A stretch of 64,000 bases of DNA from Aquimarina mytili. Lineage in GTDB: Bacteria > Bacteroidota > Bacteroidia > Flavobacteriales > Flavobacteriaceae. Position 1 is the stretch's first letter; the number at the start of each line of letters is the position of its first letter. The stretch covers positions 17,763 to 81,762 of the forward strand of contig NZ_JAERQJ010000010.1 of assembly GCF_016735115.1 (NCBI RefSeq), in the 5' to 3' direction. Under the pieces are notes generated by a model. That model saw only the letters and a list, made by a program, of their open reading frames with translations. It was not told the origin of the DNA and did not search any database. Positions 53,071 to 61,491 of this stretch are shown piece by piece. The position numbers were made by a program, and so were the translations under genes.

Positions 53071-53835
53071 ATGAAAATAATTGACTTATCAAAAACCATT
53101 CAATACAACCCTGGCGATCCTTTTTTCATGAAAGTGAAAATCAAGCACAAACCTCATCGCAAAGCAAAGTGGCTTATTCGATATTTGGGATTGCCCTTTA
53201 GATTGTTTCCGAAAGGGTTTATAGGCTGGGCCGATGATAGCATCAAAAAAATGGGGGTTCATTCTACTACACATATCGATGCTCCTTGGCACTATGGCCC
53301 CACGTGCGAAGGCAAACCTGCCAAAACTATTGATCAGGTTCCTTTGGACTGGTGTTTTGGGCAAGGCGTAGTAGTTGATATGAAACACAAGGCTGATTAT
53401 GACCCGATCACAGTAGATGATATTGAAACTTTTCTAGATAAAGAAAATATTACACTAGCCCCCAATATGATTGTTCTGATAAAAACAGGAAGAGATCGAC
53501 ACATGGGCACCAAAGATTTTTTTCTTAAAGGAACGGGCATGAGCGCCGAGGCTACCAAATGGTTAATTGATAAAGGAATAAAAGTAATGGGGATCGATCA
53601 ATGGGGTTGGGATTTACCACTTCCTTTTTTGATCAAAGAGGCCAAAAAGAATAACGATCCAGACTTGTTTTGGGAAGCCCATCTGGTAGGCGTAGATCGA
53701 GAATATTGCCATATGGAACAACTTACCAATTTAGATGCTCTACCTTATCAAGGCTTTAAGGTCGCCGCTTTTCCCATAAAAATTAAAGGCGGTTCTGCAG
53801 CTCCGGCAAGAGTTGTAGCAATATTGGACGATTAA
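53071..53835 (+). CDS. Cyclase-family (kynurenine-formamidase-like) hydrolase
   Basis: I start at ATG 53071 (MKIIDLSKTIQYNPGDP), 254 residues. The metal-binding cluster HSTTHIDAPWHYG near residue 67 matches the HxGTHxDxPxH pattern of the cyclase/KynB family, though with Thr for Gly. Later DRHMGTKDFFLKGTGMS and GIDQWGWDLPLP continue the fold. Such enzymes hydrolyse formyl-kynurenine or related amides. With kmo 12 kb away, a role in tryptophan breakdown is possible but the family is broad. Confidence 0.85.
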   Translation: MKIIDLSKTIQYNPGDPFFMKVKIKHKPHRKAKWLIRYLGLPFRLFPKGFIGWADDSIKKMGVHSTTHIDAPWHYGPTCEGKPAKTIDQVPLDWCFGQGVVVDMKHKADYDPITVDDIETFLDKENITLAPNMIVLIKTGRDRHMGTKDFFLKGTGMSAEATKWLIDKGIKVMGIDQWGWDLPLPFLIKEAKKNNDPDLFWEAHLVGVDREYCHMEQLTNLDALPYQGFKVAAFPIKIKGGSAAPARVVAILDD

Positions 53836-53882
53836 AATGATTTAGATTCTAAAAACGCCTTAACTTCGTAAATACACTCATC

Positions 53883-54302
53883 ATGAAAAACAATCTCGTC
53901 TTGCAAAAAACAGCGATTACCTTTAGCGTAGTTTTATATGCTATCGTGGTTCCTTATCTCGAAATTAATAACACTCATGTGTTTAATCCCGATTGGACTC
54001 CCCATGTAAGAATTCATGAAGTATGGCAACTTTTTACCAATACTAGTATAGGGGTCCTATGTCTTTGGTTGGTTTGGAAAAAAAGCGAGGTCCTTTTGAG
54101 TTCGATACTAAGTATGATTATTACGGGTAGTTTTTTGGTCGCTTTTGCATTGCAAGACACCTATGGTGGTTCTATGAAATTTCTAGACGGAAGCGAAAAA
54201 ACGATACTCGGAATTAACATTGGTGTTGTTGGTTTTGGGTTAGCTTTTATTCTATTGGTTGTATCATTAATAGCACAGTTTAAAAACAATAAAAAAGCAT
54301 AA
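53883..54302 (+). CDS. Four-segment membrane protein, function unknown
   Basis: A 139-residue protein with four hydrophobic segments (about residues 10-28, 50-65, 72-92 and 112-132). The motif DWTPHVRIHEVWQL after the first segment is distinctive, with a His pair. It may belong to a family annotated as DUF6640, but I am not sure. It is 47 bases after the cyclase gene and 16 before the next lipoprotein. Confidence 0.7.
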   Translation: MKNNLVLQKTAITFSVVLYAIVVPYLEINNTHVFNPDWTPHVRIHEVWQLFTNTSIGVLCLWLVWKKSEVLLSSILSMIITGSFLVAFALQDTYGGSMKFLDGSEKTILGINIGVVGFGLAFILLVVSLIAQFKNNKKA

Positions 54303-54318
54303 CAAGCAACCAAACAAA

Positions 54319-54882
54319 ATGAAAAGATTAGCAATTCTACTATTTTTGATCCTATCCTCTTGCGTACCAAACCGTAATATTGACATTTCAAAATATCCTA
54401 TTATTACTACGGTAACCGAATTGTCTGAAGTATATGATGTTTCGCTAGACTTAAGTGGGAATCACGAAAAAAGCGCTTTAACCAAATATATTGATGGTTC
54501 TTTTGAATTAGAATATGAATATGATTTGTTGGAAACAGACAAATACGATCCTTTATTTTATTCTATTACAATCACCAAAGAACGCACAGTAAGAGAGGCA
54601 ATACAAACGTATCTTATAACCAAAGGCGCTACGAATTTAGTATCCAATTCATTTAGCCAGGGAACGATTACAATTGATACTCTCGAATTACCCGGAGACG
54701 AAAACTACTATGCCCTTAGAACCTTTGAAGGAGAACTCAATGGGGTTCTTTTTTCGATGAGAAAAGGCAAGTATATCTATGATCTTATAATTTCTGGTAT
54801 CTATACAGAAGATCATAGTTTACTCTTTGATTTAATATTACCCGAAATTGAAAATTTAACCGACTTTAAATTAAAAAAATAG
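54319..54882 (+). CDS. Lipoprotein, function unknown
   Basis: A 187-residue lipoprotein with lipobox LILSSC (Cys15). The mature part has an N-terminal acidic, Tyr-rich strand region (FELEYEYDLLETDKYD) and resembles no family I can name. It may be co-transcribed with the membrane protein 16 bases upstream. Confidence 0.7.
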   Translation: MKRLAILLFLILSSCVPNRNIDISKYPIITTVTELSEVYDVSLDLSGNHEKSALTKYIDGSFELEYEYDLLETDKYDPLFYSITITKERTVREAIQTYLITKGATNLVSNSFSQGTITIDTLELPGDENYYALRTFEGELNGVLFSMRKGKYIYDLIISGIYTEDHSLLFDLILPEIENLTDFKLKK

Positions 54883-54941
54883 AAACGAGTAAAACTATAC
54901 ACCAACCCCTAAAAATAAGAAATACATCTGGCTTTTGTATG

Positions 54942-56510
54942 TTACTTAAGTCGTGATAAGGTGTACTTCTTGTTTTTTTCTAATAGCCCCCATTTTTGAG
55001 TAAAAAACAACAACTCGTTTTCGTTAGGATTAACTGATTTCCATGGGTTAAGAAAGGTTTTTTGATCTTCGTCAAAGGTAACAGTATCTTTATCAATGCC
55101 GCCATCTTCATCAATAGTATATTTCATAACAGCAACTGCACCTTTGGTTTTACTTCCTTTAAATTTTTTCAATTTCTTTTTTGGATCGCGATTTAGATTA
55201 TCGATATGATCATTAAAAAGAAGCACTAATTTATCATTTACCATTTCGGTTAGTGTAGAGCTATAGTCTGCATAATCATTCTTAGTATATTGAATTTTTG
55301 GTATTGTTCTCGCCCATAATACTTCGCCTTCTGGTGATATATTGATAATGTATACATCATCATATCCATAGGTTACTTCACCATTATCTGTATAATCGCC
55401 AACATCATTATCCCTTACGTATTTATAGTATTCTTCAGCAATAATCATTGCACTTCCATCTTCTTTTAGAATAGTTTTGTCATAATCTGAGATATGAGAC
55501 AACACACCTGTATCATCATCTTTAGAAAATTCTGATGCCTTTACCAGGGTCGTTGGACTCAAAAAACGATAGGCATTAAACGGAGTATATTTGTTAGCCA
55601 CAAATTCTTGCGTTTTGGTATCAAAACGATGATAGTATGCTCCCGAAGAGAATTCTCTTACTCCAGTAGAAGCAAATCCAGTAATCACTACCTGATTGTT
55701 TTTGGCTACGTTACAATCTATATTACGTACATACCCAACTGGCACTTCTACATATTGTGTATTGACGGTAGTACCGTTATTCGTGAAACGTATAAAATCA
55801 TACCCTTTGTTATCTTCTCGTGTACGGCGCCCGGCTACATATGCATTTCCATCGTTATCAATAGCATGGGTTGATAACGTATACTCTTTATCTACAAAGG
55901 GCACTTCGTGTTCTTTTTCCCATAGCTTATTAAAGGTGGTATCATACACCGCGATACCAAATTTCAGATAGCCTTTTCGGGTCCATGGCATTTCATAATA
56001 CACCATAATTTTGCTTTGATCTGGGGATTGATCCATCCAAAAAGCTCCACTATTTCTTCTACCTCCTTCGGCATAAGGGATCTTAGCGATTGGCTTTTCA
56101 GATCCGATAGGCTCTAGCGTTTTAGGATCAAATTCACGCACATAATACGTATTGATATGGGTTTTATTTGTGGGATACGACGAAAACAAATACAAATGTT
56201 CTCCAATGTTTTTTAGAACATGATAACGCGTAAAATTTTTGCCCACTTTTAGCACTAGTACATTCGCGTTTGTTTTTTTAAGATTCTGATCATAGGTTAC
56301 TGCGGTATAGGTTCTTTTTGGTGCCCAGCTTCCTACTGTTTTTTTGTGCACAGAAAAGTATTGATCTCCTATGGTGCCTATACTCATCGTAGTTTGTTGT
56401 TGCACTTTATCATCTATGGTAGATACCGTAAGGTTGTTTAGTTTATGTTCTTGCCCAATACAGTATACATTTAATATAATGGCAACACCAAATACAATAC
56501 ATTTTCTCAT
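54942..56510 (-). CDS. Secreted protein with propeller-like repeats, function unknown
   Basis: A 522-residue exported protein; signal peptide residues 1-19 (cut near CIG). The body has recurring strand patterns (FGIAVYDTTFNKLWEKEHEV, GNAYVAGRR, VVITGFASTG, LVLLFNDH) as in beta-propellers that sense or bind ligands. It is the Bacteroidota type of unknown-function secreted propeller. Single gene, convergent with the preceding lipoprotein. Confidence 0.75.
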   Translation of the reverse strand: MRKCIVFGVAIILNVYCIGQEHKLNNLTVSTIDDKVQQQTTMSIGTIGDQYFSVHKKTVGSWAPKRTYTAVTYDQNLKKTNANVLVLKVGKNFTRYHVLKNIGEHLYLFSSYPTNKTHINTYYVREFDPKTLEPIGSEKPIAKIPYAEGGRRNSGAFWMDQSPDQSKIMVYYEMPWTRKGYLKFGIAVYDTTFNKLWEKEHEVPFVDKEYTLSTHAIDNDGNAYVAGRRTREDNKGYDFIRFTNNGTTVNTQYVEVPVGYVRNIDCNVAKNNQVVITGFASTGVREFSSGAYYHRFDTKTQEFVANKYTPFNAYRFLSPTTLVKASEFSKDDDTGVLSHISDYDKTILKEDGSAMIIAEEYYKYVRDNDVGDYTDNGEVTYGYDDVYIINISPEGEVLWARTIPKIQYTKNDYADYSSTLTEMVNDKLVLLFNDHIDNLNRDPKKKLKKFKGSKTKGAVAVMKYTIDEDGGIDKDTVTFDEDQKTFLNPWKSVNPNENELLFFTQKWGLLEKNKKYTLSRLK

Positions 56511-56597
56511 AAATAGCTTTCTTCTTGTTTTTGTGAACCGCCAAAGGTAAACTTTTTTATGATGATACTATTTGCCTCCAATTTAAAGTCAAATCCC

Positions 56598-56671
56598 TCA
56601 AATATCCCCATCATTGGGTATTGAAACCCCTATAGTATACCCATAGTTTTGAAAAAGGAAACAATAGGGGA
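56598..56671 (+). promoter_or_regulatory. Shared promoter module, copy 1
   Basis: TTG (56621-56623), 20 bases, TAGTTTTG (56644-56651): a full promoter. The surrounding 74 bases, including CATTGGGTATTGAAACCCC, match 57708-57780 almost throughout. The GGGT/ACCCC arms before the promoter look like a regulator site. It drives the small lipoprotein at 56720. Confidence 0.7.
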
Positions 56672-56719
56672 AAGCCGAAAACCGTATAGAGTAGGCATTA
56701 CTTTCTAAATTTTATATAT

Positions 56720-57052
56720 ATGAAAACTATTAGCTATCTATTTTTATTTTTAATCACAATGTTTTTTGTGGGTTGTAATCAAAACAACAAAGATTATTCT
56801 GAAGTCATCACAATGGAAAGAGCAGCCCTAGGTTCTGATTATCAAAAAGACAAAACATATGATAATGCGAGTATAGCACAACGTAAGTTTGCTTCAGAAG
56901 AAACTGCAGAGGATTGTGATGAAAGATGTAAGACTTGCAGACAACAAGCTAGAAATAGATATTCGGCTTGTCTAAGTAGTGCTTCTAATGAGACGCAAAA
57001 GTCACAATGCCGAAGTAATTATGCCAGACGTCTTCGCGAATGTAATAACTAA
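56720..57052 (+). CDS. Small Cys- and Arg-rich lipoprotein
   Basis: A 110-residue lipoprotein with lipobox FFVGC (Cys19). The C-terminal 45 residues are rich in Cys and Arg with the spacing CDERCKTC, CLSS and C..NYARRLREC, which suggests disulfides. I do not recognise a family. Its promoter module is shared with the gene at 57818, so the two are probably co-regulated. Confidence 0.75.
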   Translation: MKTISYLFLFLITMFFVGCNQNNKDYSEVITMERAALGSDYQKDKTYDNASIAQRKFASEETAEDCDERCKTCRQQARNRYSACLSSASNETQKSQCRSNYARRLRECNN

Positions 57053-57194
57053 GCATTCATTTTTTTGAATACATAAGCTTTTTGCTCAAAGTTGTACCCT
57101 TTTGCAGGCTTGTAGAAGGGTACAACTATTATATAATACATATAACATTAACGCCTTTTACACAGAAACAAATCTGCATGTTCAAAAGATATAT

Positions 57195-57383
57195 TTATTC
57201 TGTTTTTGAAGTGTTTTTATTTTTGAAATACACTATACAAGCTTCTGCTATTTTTGTGATAGGCAACACTTGTAATAATGATGTGAAAAGCTTGCGTATT
57301 GCATCAATCTTCTTATTTGGCATTGCCCAAAGCAAAACCAGGATAACAATAAAAAAGATCATATACATTAAGGTCTTATCCAT
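57195..57383 (-). CDS. Small membrane protein, function unknown
   Basis: A 62-residue protein with one strong membrane helix (LMYMIFFIVILVLLWAM) followed by a basic, then hydrophobic segment (LFTSLLQVLPITKIAEA). On the minus strand TTG (57473-57475) and TAATTTTA (57445-57452) lie 20 bases apart upstream, a good promoter. An overlapping + strand reading (57082-57447) has no such support. I do not recognise the family. Confidence 0.55.
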   Translation of the reverse strand: MDKTLMYMIFFIVILVLLWAMPNKKIDAIRKLFTSLLQVLPITKIAEACIVYFKNKNTSKTE

Positions 57384-57444
57384 ACATCTAAAGTGTAATA
57401 ATTGGCATCATAAAATAGGAGTAATGCTAAAAGAAATTGTGTAC

Positions 57445-57475
57445 TAAAATTAATAAATACATAAGATCACCACAA
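57445..57475 (-). promoter_or_regulatory. Candidate promoter of the 62-residue membrane protein
   Basis: TTG and TAATTTTA separated by exactly 20 bases on the minus strand. From 57476 to 57707 I see no gene or clear signal. Confidence 0.45.
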
Positions 57476-57707
57476 GCAGAGTATATTATCTTTAGCCAAA
57501 TAACCTTGTATAAGTGTACATGAATCAATTATGCAGGGTATTTGACGGATTGCTAAAATCATCATTATTACGTCAGAATTTTCTTCAAAAAGAATAATCA
57601 CCTTAAGCCTCTTCTTAACATAAACCAGTATAGAACCGATGTTTTTGTTTTCGATAACATACCCTAAGTCTAGTCAAAGGTTCATCCTTAGCCCTTCCAC
57701 AAGCTTA

Positions 57708-57780
57708 TCAAATATCCCCGCCATTGGGTATTGAAACCCCTATCGAATACCTATAATTTTGAAATGGAAACAAAAGGGGA
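57708..57780 (+). promoter_or_regulatory. Shared promoter module, copy 2
   Basis: TTG (57731-57733), 20 bases, TAATTTTG (57754-57761). It repeats the module at 56598-56671, including the GGGT/ACCCC arms and the AGGGGA end. It drives the gene at 57818. Confidence 0.7.
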
Positions 57781-57817
57781 TTATTAACTTCTAGGATATA
57801 GAATAAATACACACAAC

Positions 57818-58852
57818 ATGAAACGGCATTACATCACTATCCTTCTGCTCATTGGTATATGTGCAGAAGGTAAAACAACTGAACCCGAAAATGCGAAATC
57901 CAGACTCGCTATCGAACGACAATATAACAAACTCACTCAAAAGCATGATAAAATAGAGGAAGAAGAAAAAATATTTAAAGGCTTTTTACAAATAGCTCAA
58001 GCAAGAAGCGAAAAAATAAAAGGTGTTACTTTTAATAAAAATCAAATTAAAGAGAGGCTTAAAACCTTAAAAACGAATTTAATTAAGATTAAAAGTGAGC
58101 TGGAAACGGGCAAAATTAAATACGCTTCGCTAGAGCACCTTACAACCCCCTATGAAGACATCATCAATTTTATTAGAAAAGATATAAGAAGAGCCTTGTA
58201 TTACAATGAATACTCTTATAACGGTAATAGTAAATCTCAATTCTCAGAATATATAGAAACCTTACCGTTAGACAAAAAGTTTGATACCAAACCTACCGTA
58301 GATTTTCTTCCGATACTAAACAAATATTGGGGTTTTAGATATCGAAATAAGATCATAGAGATGCAGGGCGAAGAAATCATCAAACTAACCTCAGAAATTG
58401 AAGCCCTTGATATTTCAAAAATTGAAGCGCTTTTTGACGAATACAAAACATTTCAATTAGAAATCGTTGATTTTATTTCTGAGGAAGTAAACGAAAAAAT
58501 ACAATCTTTAAAAGATGACAAAAAGAAAATTGAAAAACAAATAGCAGAGGTCGACAAATCATTAGGCGGACAGCAAGAAATAAATAATAAACTTGTTTAT
58601 GCCGTGTATCTTATGATTGTTGCCCTAGTGGTATTATTTATGGGCTTGTACTTTTTTCAAATCGAAATTGCCGGCAAGATTATCGAAAAACGCTCTCTTG
58701 TCGAAGTGATTAGTATGGCTTTTATGCTTATCACTATTATCATATTAGGTACCGGAGACAGAATCGGCAACGAAACCCTGGGTACCTTATTAGGTACTAT
58801 CGCCGGTTATATTTTTGGTAGAGGTGGGATATTAAAACCCAATGTAAACTAA
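57818..58852 (+). CDS. Coiled-coil protein with two C-terminal membrane helices
   Basis: A 344-residue protein: signal-like N-terminus (residues 1-17), then a long helical, Lys/Glu-rich coiled coil (to about residue 260), then membrane helices VYAVYLMIVALVVLFMGLYF and VISMAFMLITIIILG, and a short Gly-rich tail (LGTLLGTIAGYIFGRGG). The layout, with a large soluble coiled coil and a Gly-rich end, resembles membrane sensors or effectors but I do not recognise the family. The promoter is shared with the lipoprotein at 56720. Confidence 0.75.
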   Translation: MKRHYITILLLIGICAEGKTTEPENAKSRLAIERQYNKLTQKHDKIEEEEKIFKGFLQIAQARSEKIKGVTFNKNQIKERLKTLKTNLIKIKSELETGKIKYASLEHLTTPYEDIINFIRKDIRRALYYNEYSYNGNSKSQFSEYIETLPLDKKFDTKPTVDFLPILNKYWGFRYRNKIIEMQGEEIIKLTSEIEALDISKIEALFDEYKTFQLEIVDFISEEVNEKIQSLKDDKKKIEKQIAEVDKSLGGQQEINNKLVYAVYLMIVALVVLFMGLYFFQIEIAGKIIEKRSLVEVISMAFMLITIIILGTGDRIGNETLGTLLGTIAGYIFGRGGILKPNVN

Positions 58853-58889
58853 ACCGATCTATAAAAACCCGACTATAACACACATCTCC

Positions 58890-59112
58890 CCGTCAGTTCG
58901 AGTGGTTTTTTGGAATGAAATGGAGAAAAGGTGTACTTCGGTAAACTCAGCAGAGCTATCGAGAACCTTTTAGTAGTACCACGGATTAAAATAAACCTAT
59001 CGGTTCTAAAACATCTCGATAGCTCTGCTAAGCACTTTGACAAGCTCAGTACAGGCCTGTTGAAAGTGTCACCCTGAGTTTATCGAAGTATGGTCCCTGA
59101 GCTGCGTCGAAG
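58890..59112. repeat. Cluster of REP-like elements
   Basis: Several copies of TTTGACAAGCTCAG, CCTGAGTTTATCGAAG, CCTGAGCTGCGTCGAAGGGC and CGTCAGTTCGAGTGG follow each other in the 421-base gap before 59274. They have the look of flavobacterial extragenic repeats. Related copies are at 52641-52680 and 63728-63765. Confidence 0.65.
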
Positions 59113-59208
59113 GGCCATACAAAAATCTTTTTAAATTTCCTTACGGTTTCCCACATCGGAGTGTTGGAAATATTGAGGTAGATTAGTGGAGGTGAAAAAG
59201 ATATATAG
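59113..59208. repeat. 95-base direct repeat, copy 1
   Basis: Nearly identical to 59742-59836. The two copies lie before the genes at 59274 and 59886, so the gene at 59274 is bracketed by them. Confidence 0.85.
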
Positions 59209-59273
59209 TCGTCAACATGAATTAACATGTATCACTATTGATAAACAATGGAATAATACAAATTGAAATAAAT

Positions 59274-59624
59274 ATGGCTCAACTAAATATGAATGGCTCA
59301 TACGAACTAACCAATGAAAAAGTTGATGAAGAAGTGACTAAGACCTCCGCTGGAAATTATGCACTAGGCTACGTTAAAGAAAAGACTTTCTGGGTTAAGT
59401 ATGTAGGAAGAGCTGATATCGATTTAAACGATCGATTAAAAAGCTGGGTAGGAAAGTATGAGCGATTTAAATTTAGCTATGCCTCCTCTCCAAAAGCTGC
59501 ATTTGAAAAAGAGTGCAATAATTATCATGACTTTGGAGGTAAAAAGTCTCTGGATAACAAAATTCACCCAGATAGGCCTGATGATTCAAATTGGAAATGT
59601 CCAGTCTGCGATATTTTCAAATAA
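59274..59624 (+). CDS. GIY-YIG-like domain protein
   Basis: I start at ATG 59274 (MAQLNMNGSYEL), 116 residues. GNYALGYV and VKYVGRADIDLNDRLKSWV have the GIY..YIG spacing with a following Arg, and AAFEKECNNYHDFGG holds a candidate catalytic Glu. The end has a CPVC pair that may bind zinc. It resembles small GIY-YIG-fold proteins of unknown role. The gene sits between two copies of a 95-base repeat and is likely part of an exchanged cassette. Confidence 0.65.
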   Translation: MAQLNMNGSYELTNEKVDEEVTKTSAGNYALGYVKEKTFWVKYVGRADIDLNDRLKSWVGKYERFKFSYASSPKAAFEKECNNYHDFGGKKSLDNKIHPDRPDDSNWKCPVCDIFK

Positions 59625-59741
59625 ATAATGATTGCCAACTCCCAATAGTCTGTGACTAGTGGCCACAATATCCTGTTTATCTATCATTGGACAGCTAAGC
59701 GTACAAATTTATCAAAGCATAATCATCTAGTTTACAGAAAA

Positions 59742-59836
59742 GGCCATACAAAAATCTTTTTAAAAATCCTTACGGTTTCCCACATCGGAGTGTTGGAAAT
59801 ATTGGGGTAGATTAGTGGGATATAAAAGATATATAG
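59742..59836. repeat. 95-base direct repeat, copy 2
   Basis: Second copy of 59113-59208, differing at a handful of positions, 50 bases before the next gene. Confidence 0.85.
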
Positions 59837-59885
59837 ATACTAATGACCTATATACAAGTTGTTTCACACAATTATAAAACAAACA

Positions 59886-60536
59886 ATGTCAGAATTAACA
59901 ATTAAACTCATAATAATACTTATTCCAGGTGCAATTGCGACATTGATTTTTGGTAAACTGATTTTACATAAAGAATGGAGTAGTTTCAGGTTTGTGCTTT
60001 ATTCAATATTGTTTGGAATTATTTCGTATTTATTACTTCAATTAGCAATAAACTTGATTAATATATGCGTATGTAATTATTTACCTGAATTGACAATTTG
60101 GAGCAATTTGAATAATGCTTCGTCTATCCCATATAAAGAAGTTGGATTTGCTTCAATATTTTCGATAGTAATCGCATTCATAGCATCTTTAATTGAGAAC
60201 AAAAAAGTTATCAATAAAATTGCTGGATTTTTGGGGATTTCAGCTAAATATGGAGATGAAAACCTTTATTCAATGTTTTTGAATTCTAAAGAGGTTGAAT
60301 TTATATACTTGAGAGATATTAAAAATCAATTGACATATCACGGATGGGTTAAATCTTTCTCAGAAACGGACAATATTTCGGAAATACGATTGTGTGATGT
60401 TGCATTGTTCAATTATTCAGACTCTGAATTTCTATATGAAGTTAAAGAAGTTTACTTGTCACTGAATAAACAAGAAATAATAATAGAATTAGCAAATTTA
60501 GAAGAAAATGGACAAGAAGAGACCGAGCAAGAGTAG
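59886..60536 (+). CDS. DUF6338-like membrane protein
   Basis: I start at ATG 59886 (MSELTIKLIIILIPGA), 216 residues. There are three N-terminal hydrophobic segments, then a soluble C-terminal domain with FIYLRDIKNQLTYHGWVKSFSE and IRLCDVALFNY..YEVKEVYLSL. This layout is like DUF6338 proteins, which I assign with moderate confidence. The gene overlaps the following 42-residue reading frame by 29 bases. AT-rich codon use (many AAT, ATT, AAA) suggests acquired DNA. Confidence 0.65.
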   Translation: MSELTIKLIIILIPGAIATLIFGKLILHKEWSSFRFVLYSILFGIISYLLLQLAINLINICVCNYLPELTIWSNLNNASSIPYKEVGFASIFSIVIAFIASLIENKKVINKIAGFLGISAKYGDENLYSMFLNSKEVEFIYLRDIKNQLTYHGWVKSFSETDNISEIRLCDVALFNYSDSEFLYEVKEVYLSLNKQEIIIELANLEENGQEETEQE

Positions 60537-60636
60537 CGGAAATCAGGGCGAATCGAAAAACAGTTCGAACAAACCTAAACCGACAATTTCAAGGGTAAGT
60601 ACCAAACCGCCTCCATCTCCGAAAAAGAATAAATAA
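60508..60636 (+). CDS. 42-residue Lys/Ser/Pro-rich small protein
   Basis: Unannotated reading frame that starts inside the end of the preceding gene in another frame. It begins MDKKRPSKSSGNQGE and ends PPPSPKKNK. It has 10 Lys, 10 Ser and 7 Pro, so it is disordered. Small basic Pro-rich proteins are sometimes seen after DUF6338-type genes, which supports it. It could also be chance. Confidence 0.5.
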   Translation: MDKKRPSKSSGNQGESKNSSNKPKPTISRVSTKPPPSPKKNK

Positions 60637-60791
60637 CTGTGAGCAATATCATTGTGTTTTTATACCACACCAGAATAAAAGTAATAATCAACGAATGATT
60701 TCTAAGCGAAATAAGCTTGTAATAATTCTACAACGAAACCATAGCCGAGACCGTTTGTATGTAATTTGAATTAACTTAATAAATAAAAAAT

Positions 60792-61430
60792 ATGTTTGGA
60801 AGAAATAGATTAATTAACCTATTTAAAGAAATAAGGATACATAATTTTCTAAGCGAAAAAGAAAGAAACATAAAGAATAAAATAGGTAGATATAGTGAAA
60901 TGGCTCTTGCTTCTCTTAATGTTAAAGCTGAAATTGAAAATCTTATCCGTGATGAGGATTTAAATGTTCCAAAACTTCAAAAAGAAAAAACTCAAACATC
61001 AATCACCACTGAACAAATGACTGGAATGCAATTACCTCCTGGAACGAGTTTTATAAGAGGAAGAATTTACGATGTGGAAATAGCAAATTATACAATTCCT
61101 TTTATTGGAAATGGAGAGTTCTTCAAATGTTTGCCTTCTGCAGGACAAAATTTCCGCTCAATAAGTGTTGAAAAACATCAAAACTCAATAATAATAAAGC
61201 TGACGAATTGGCTAGGTGGAATTAGTGGAAATAATGAAGCTATAGAAATGTTAAAGGCAGAATTGGTTAAACAAGTGGAAAGTATAGAAAGTGTCCTAGA
61301 ACAATTAGAAAAGGATATTGATGAATATAAACCAATTTTAAAAAAAAAGATTGAGTCTGAATTAGATAAATTAATTAAACAGATAAACATAAAGAACGAG
61401 AGTAACGATAAACTAAACCCTTTTGGATAA
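60792..61430 (+). CDS. Protein of unknown function in the accessory region
   Basis: A 212-residue cytoplasmic protein. After a basic N-terminus (FGRNRLINLFKEIRIHNF) there is a beta-rich centre (GTSFIRGRIYDVEIANYTIPFIG) and a C-terminal Lys/Glu-rich coiled coil. I do not recognise the family. It is 61 bases before the RelA/SpoT-domain gene and may form a two-gene unit with it. Confidence 0.6.
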   Translation: MFGRNRLINLFKEIRIHNFLSEKERNIKNKIGRYSEMALASLNVKAEIENLIRDEDLNVPKLQKEKTQTSITTEQMTGMQLPPGTSFIRGRIYDVEIANYTIPFIGNGEFFKCLPSAGQNFRSISVEKHQNSIIIKLTNWLGGISGNNEAIEMLKAELVKQVESIESVLEQLEKDIDEYKPILKKKIESELDKLIKQINIKNESNDKLNPFG

Positions 61431-61491
61431 AACTGCATACAATAATATGTAAAATGCATTGTACATTAAATGTTTGTATTAATTAAAAATC

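Noticed and set aside
57082..57447. 121-residue + strand reading frame
   Set aside because: No promoter, and irregular composition. The minus-strand frame at 57195-57383 has a better protein pattern and promoter.
59046..59228. 60-residue minus-strand reading frame
   Set aside because: It is made of REP-like elements and the 95-base repeat, which explain the open frame.
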